DNA of 19,549 bases from Carex sylvatica (Eukaryota; Streptophyta; Magnoliopsida; Poales; Cyperaceae), in NCBI GenBank assembly GCA_964058845.1, contig CAXKVR010000705.1, positions 1 to 19,549 of the forward strand, read 5' to 3'. This document shows positions 19,117 through 19,549 of this stretch, in pieces (position 1 is the first letter of the stretch; the number at the start of each line of letters is the position of its first letter). The position numbers and the translations under genes are program-made. The notes below the pieces were generated by a model, which did not search any database, had not been told where the DNA came from, and was given only the letters and a program-made list of their open reading frames with translations.

Positions 19117-19549
19117 TTGGGTTTGGTCGAGTCATTTGGATTGCTCAAAGTTGATGCTAGAAAATTGCAAAGTGTGTATGTTTAAAAGTAGCTTGTAGCT
19201 CCAATATTACTTGATCCGAAACGAACGTGTGTTGAATTTATGATTTTAGACCGACAACTGTCATTTCATCTTTGAGCAATTTAGTTACAAAATTTTAAGA
19301 TACTTTTTAGATTTAGATGATAATAACACAAAAGTAGTTGGCTCAACAAGGAGCACTTTCTTCAAAGGTCAGATAATTTATAAAATCTGCGGAATTACAA
19401 ACTATTTGTTTTAAGATGTTTGTCCTTGTTTGATTTTGTGTAATACTGTCATTAATGACCTTTGTAGAGCTTTAATATGAGTTATTTAATATGGCTATTT
19501 TTTTTTGTGGCATGCTAAAAAAAAAAGTATGATGGTGAAATTGATGAAG
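19117..19549. other. Upstream flank, nothing recognised
   Basis: This AT-rich intergenic DNA to the right of the RRM promoter holds no gene, repeat family or RNA. Near the edge a T-run and an A-run (19499-19527) face each other across GTGGCATGC and could pair. It may belong to the upstream region of another gene outside the window. Confidence 0.4.

Overview
This is a stretch of nuclear DNA from a flowering plant, most likely a eudicot. I infer this from one intron-split gene with plant-type splice sites and a close match to the plant form of RBM42, together with Ac-like hAT transposon remains, a plant-type LTR and small MITEs. The species cannot be named from the sequence. No bacterial features (operons, ribosome binding sites, CRISPR) are present.

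Layout. (1) 1-6063: a tandem satellite array with an 81 bp monomer, about 75 copies, running off the left edge. Part of it is organised into a higher-order repeat of 8 monomers (about 645 bp), and some blocks are shared in register over 1.6-2.7 kb. (2) 6064-7418: AT-rich sequence built from short TTAGATTT-type repeats, a 493 bp direct duplication and a TTTCTGTTTTTAA tract, leading straight into a transposase start codon. (3) 7419-12683: a decayed Ac-type hAT transposase gene (BED zinc finger, hAT core, C-terminal dimerisation region) with many stops and frameshifts. It is split at 8017-10789 by a 2773 bp TG...CA insertion flanked by the 5 bp duplication AACGC, best read as a solo LTR. (4) 12684-13696: AT-rich sequence and a GGGTA/TACCC-rich segment that looks like the right end of the hAT element. 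(5) 13697-14534: a second, diverged subfamily of the same 81 bp satellite, about 10 copies. (6) 14535-16570: intergenic DNA with three small MITEs, two of them with target-site duplications (8 bp for a hAT type, TTA for a PIF/Harbinger Tourist type). (7) 16922-18914, minus strand: one apparently intact gene of six coding exons for a 248-residue RRM protein, the plant RBM42 homologue, with a telo-box-like and site II promoter to its right.

The only gene that looks functional is the RBM42 homologue. The rest records a boundary between a satellite block and a gene, with nested transposon insertion: hAT next to or into satellite, LTR into hAT, and MITEs in the gene's 3' flank. I found no clearly new biological system. 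The most unusual signals are the mosaic higher-order structure of the satellite, the abrupt subfamily switch across the 7.6 kb transposon island, and the palindromes in the solo LTR.
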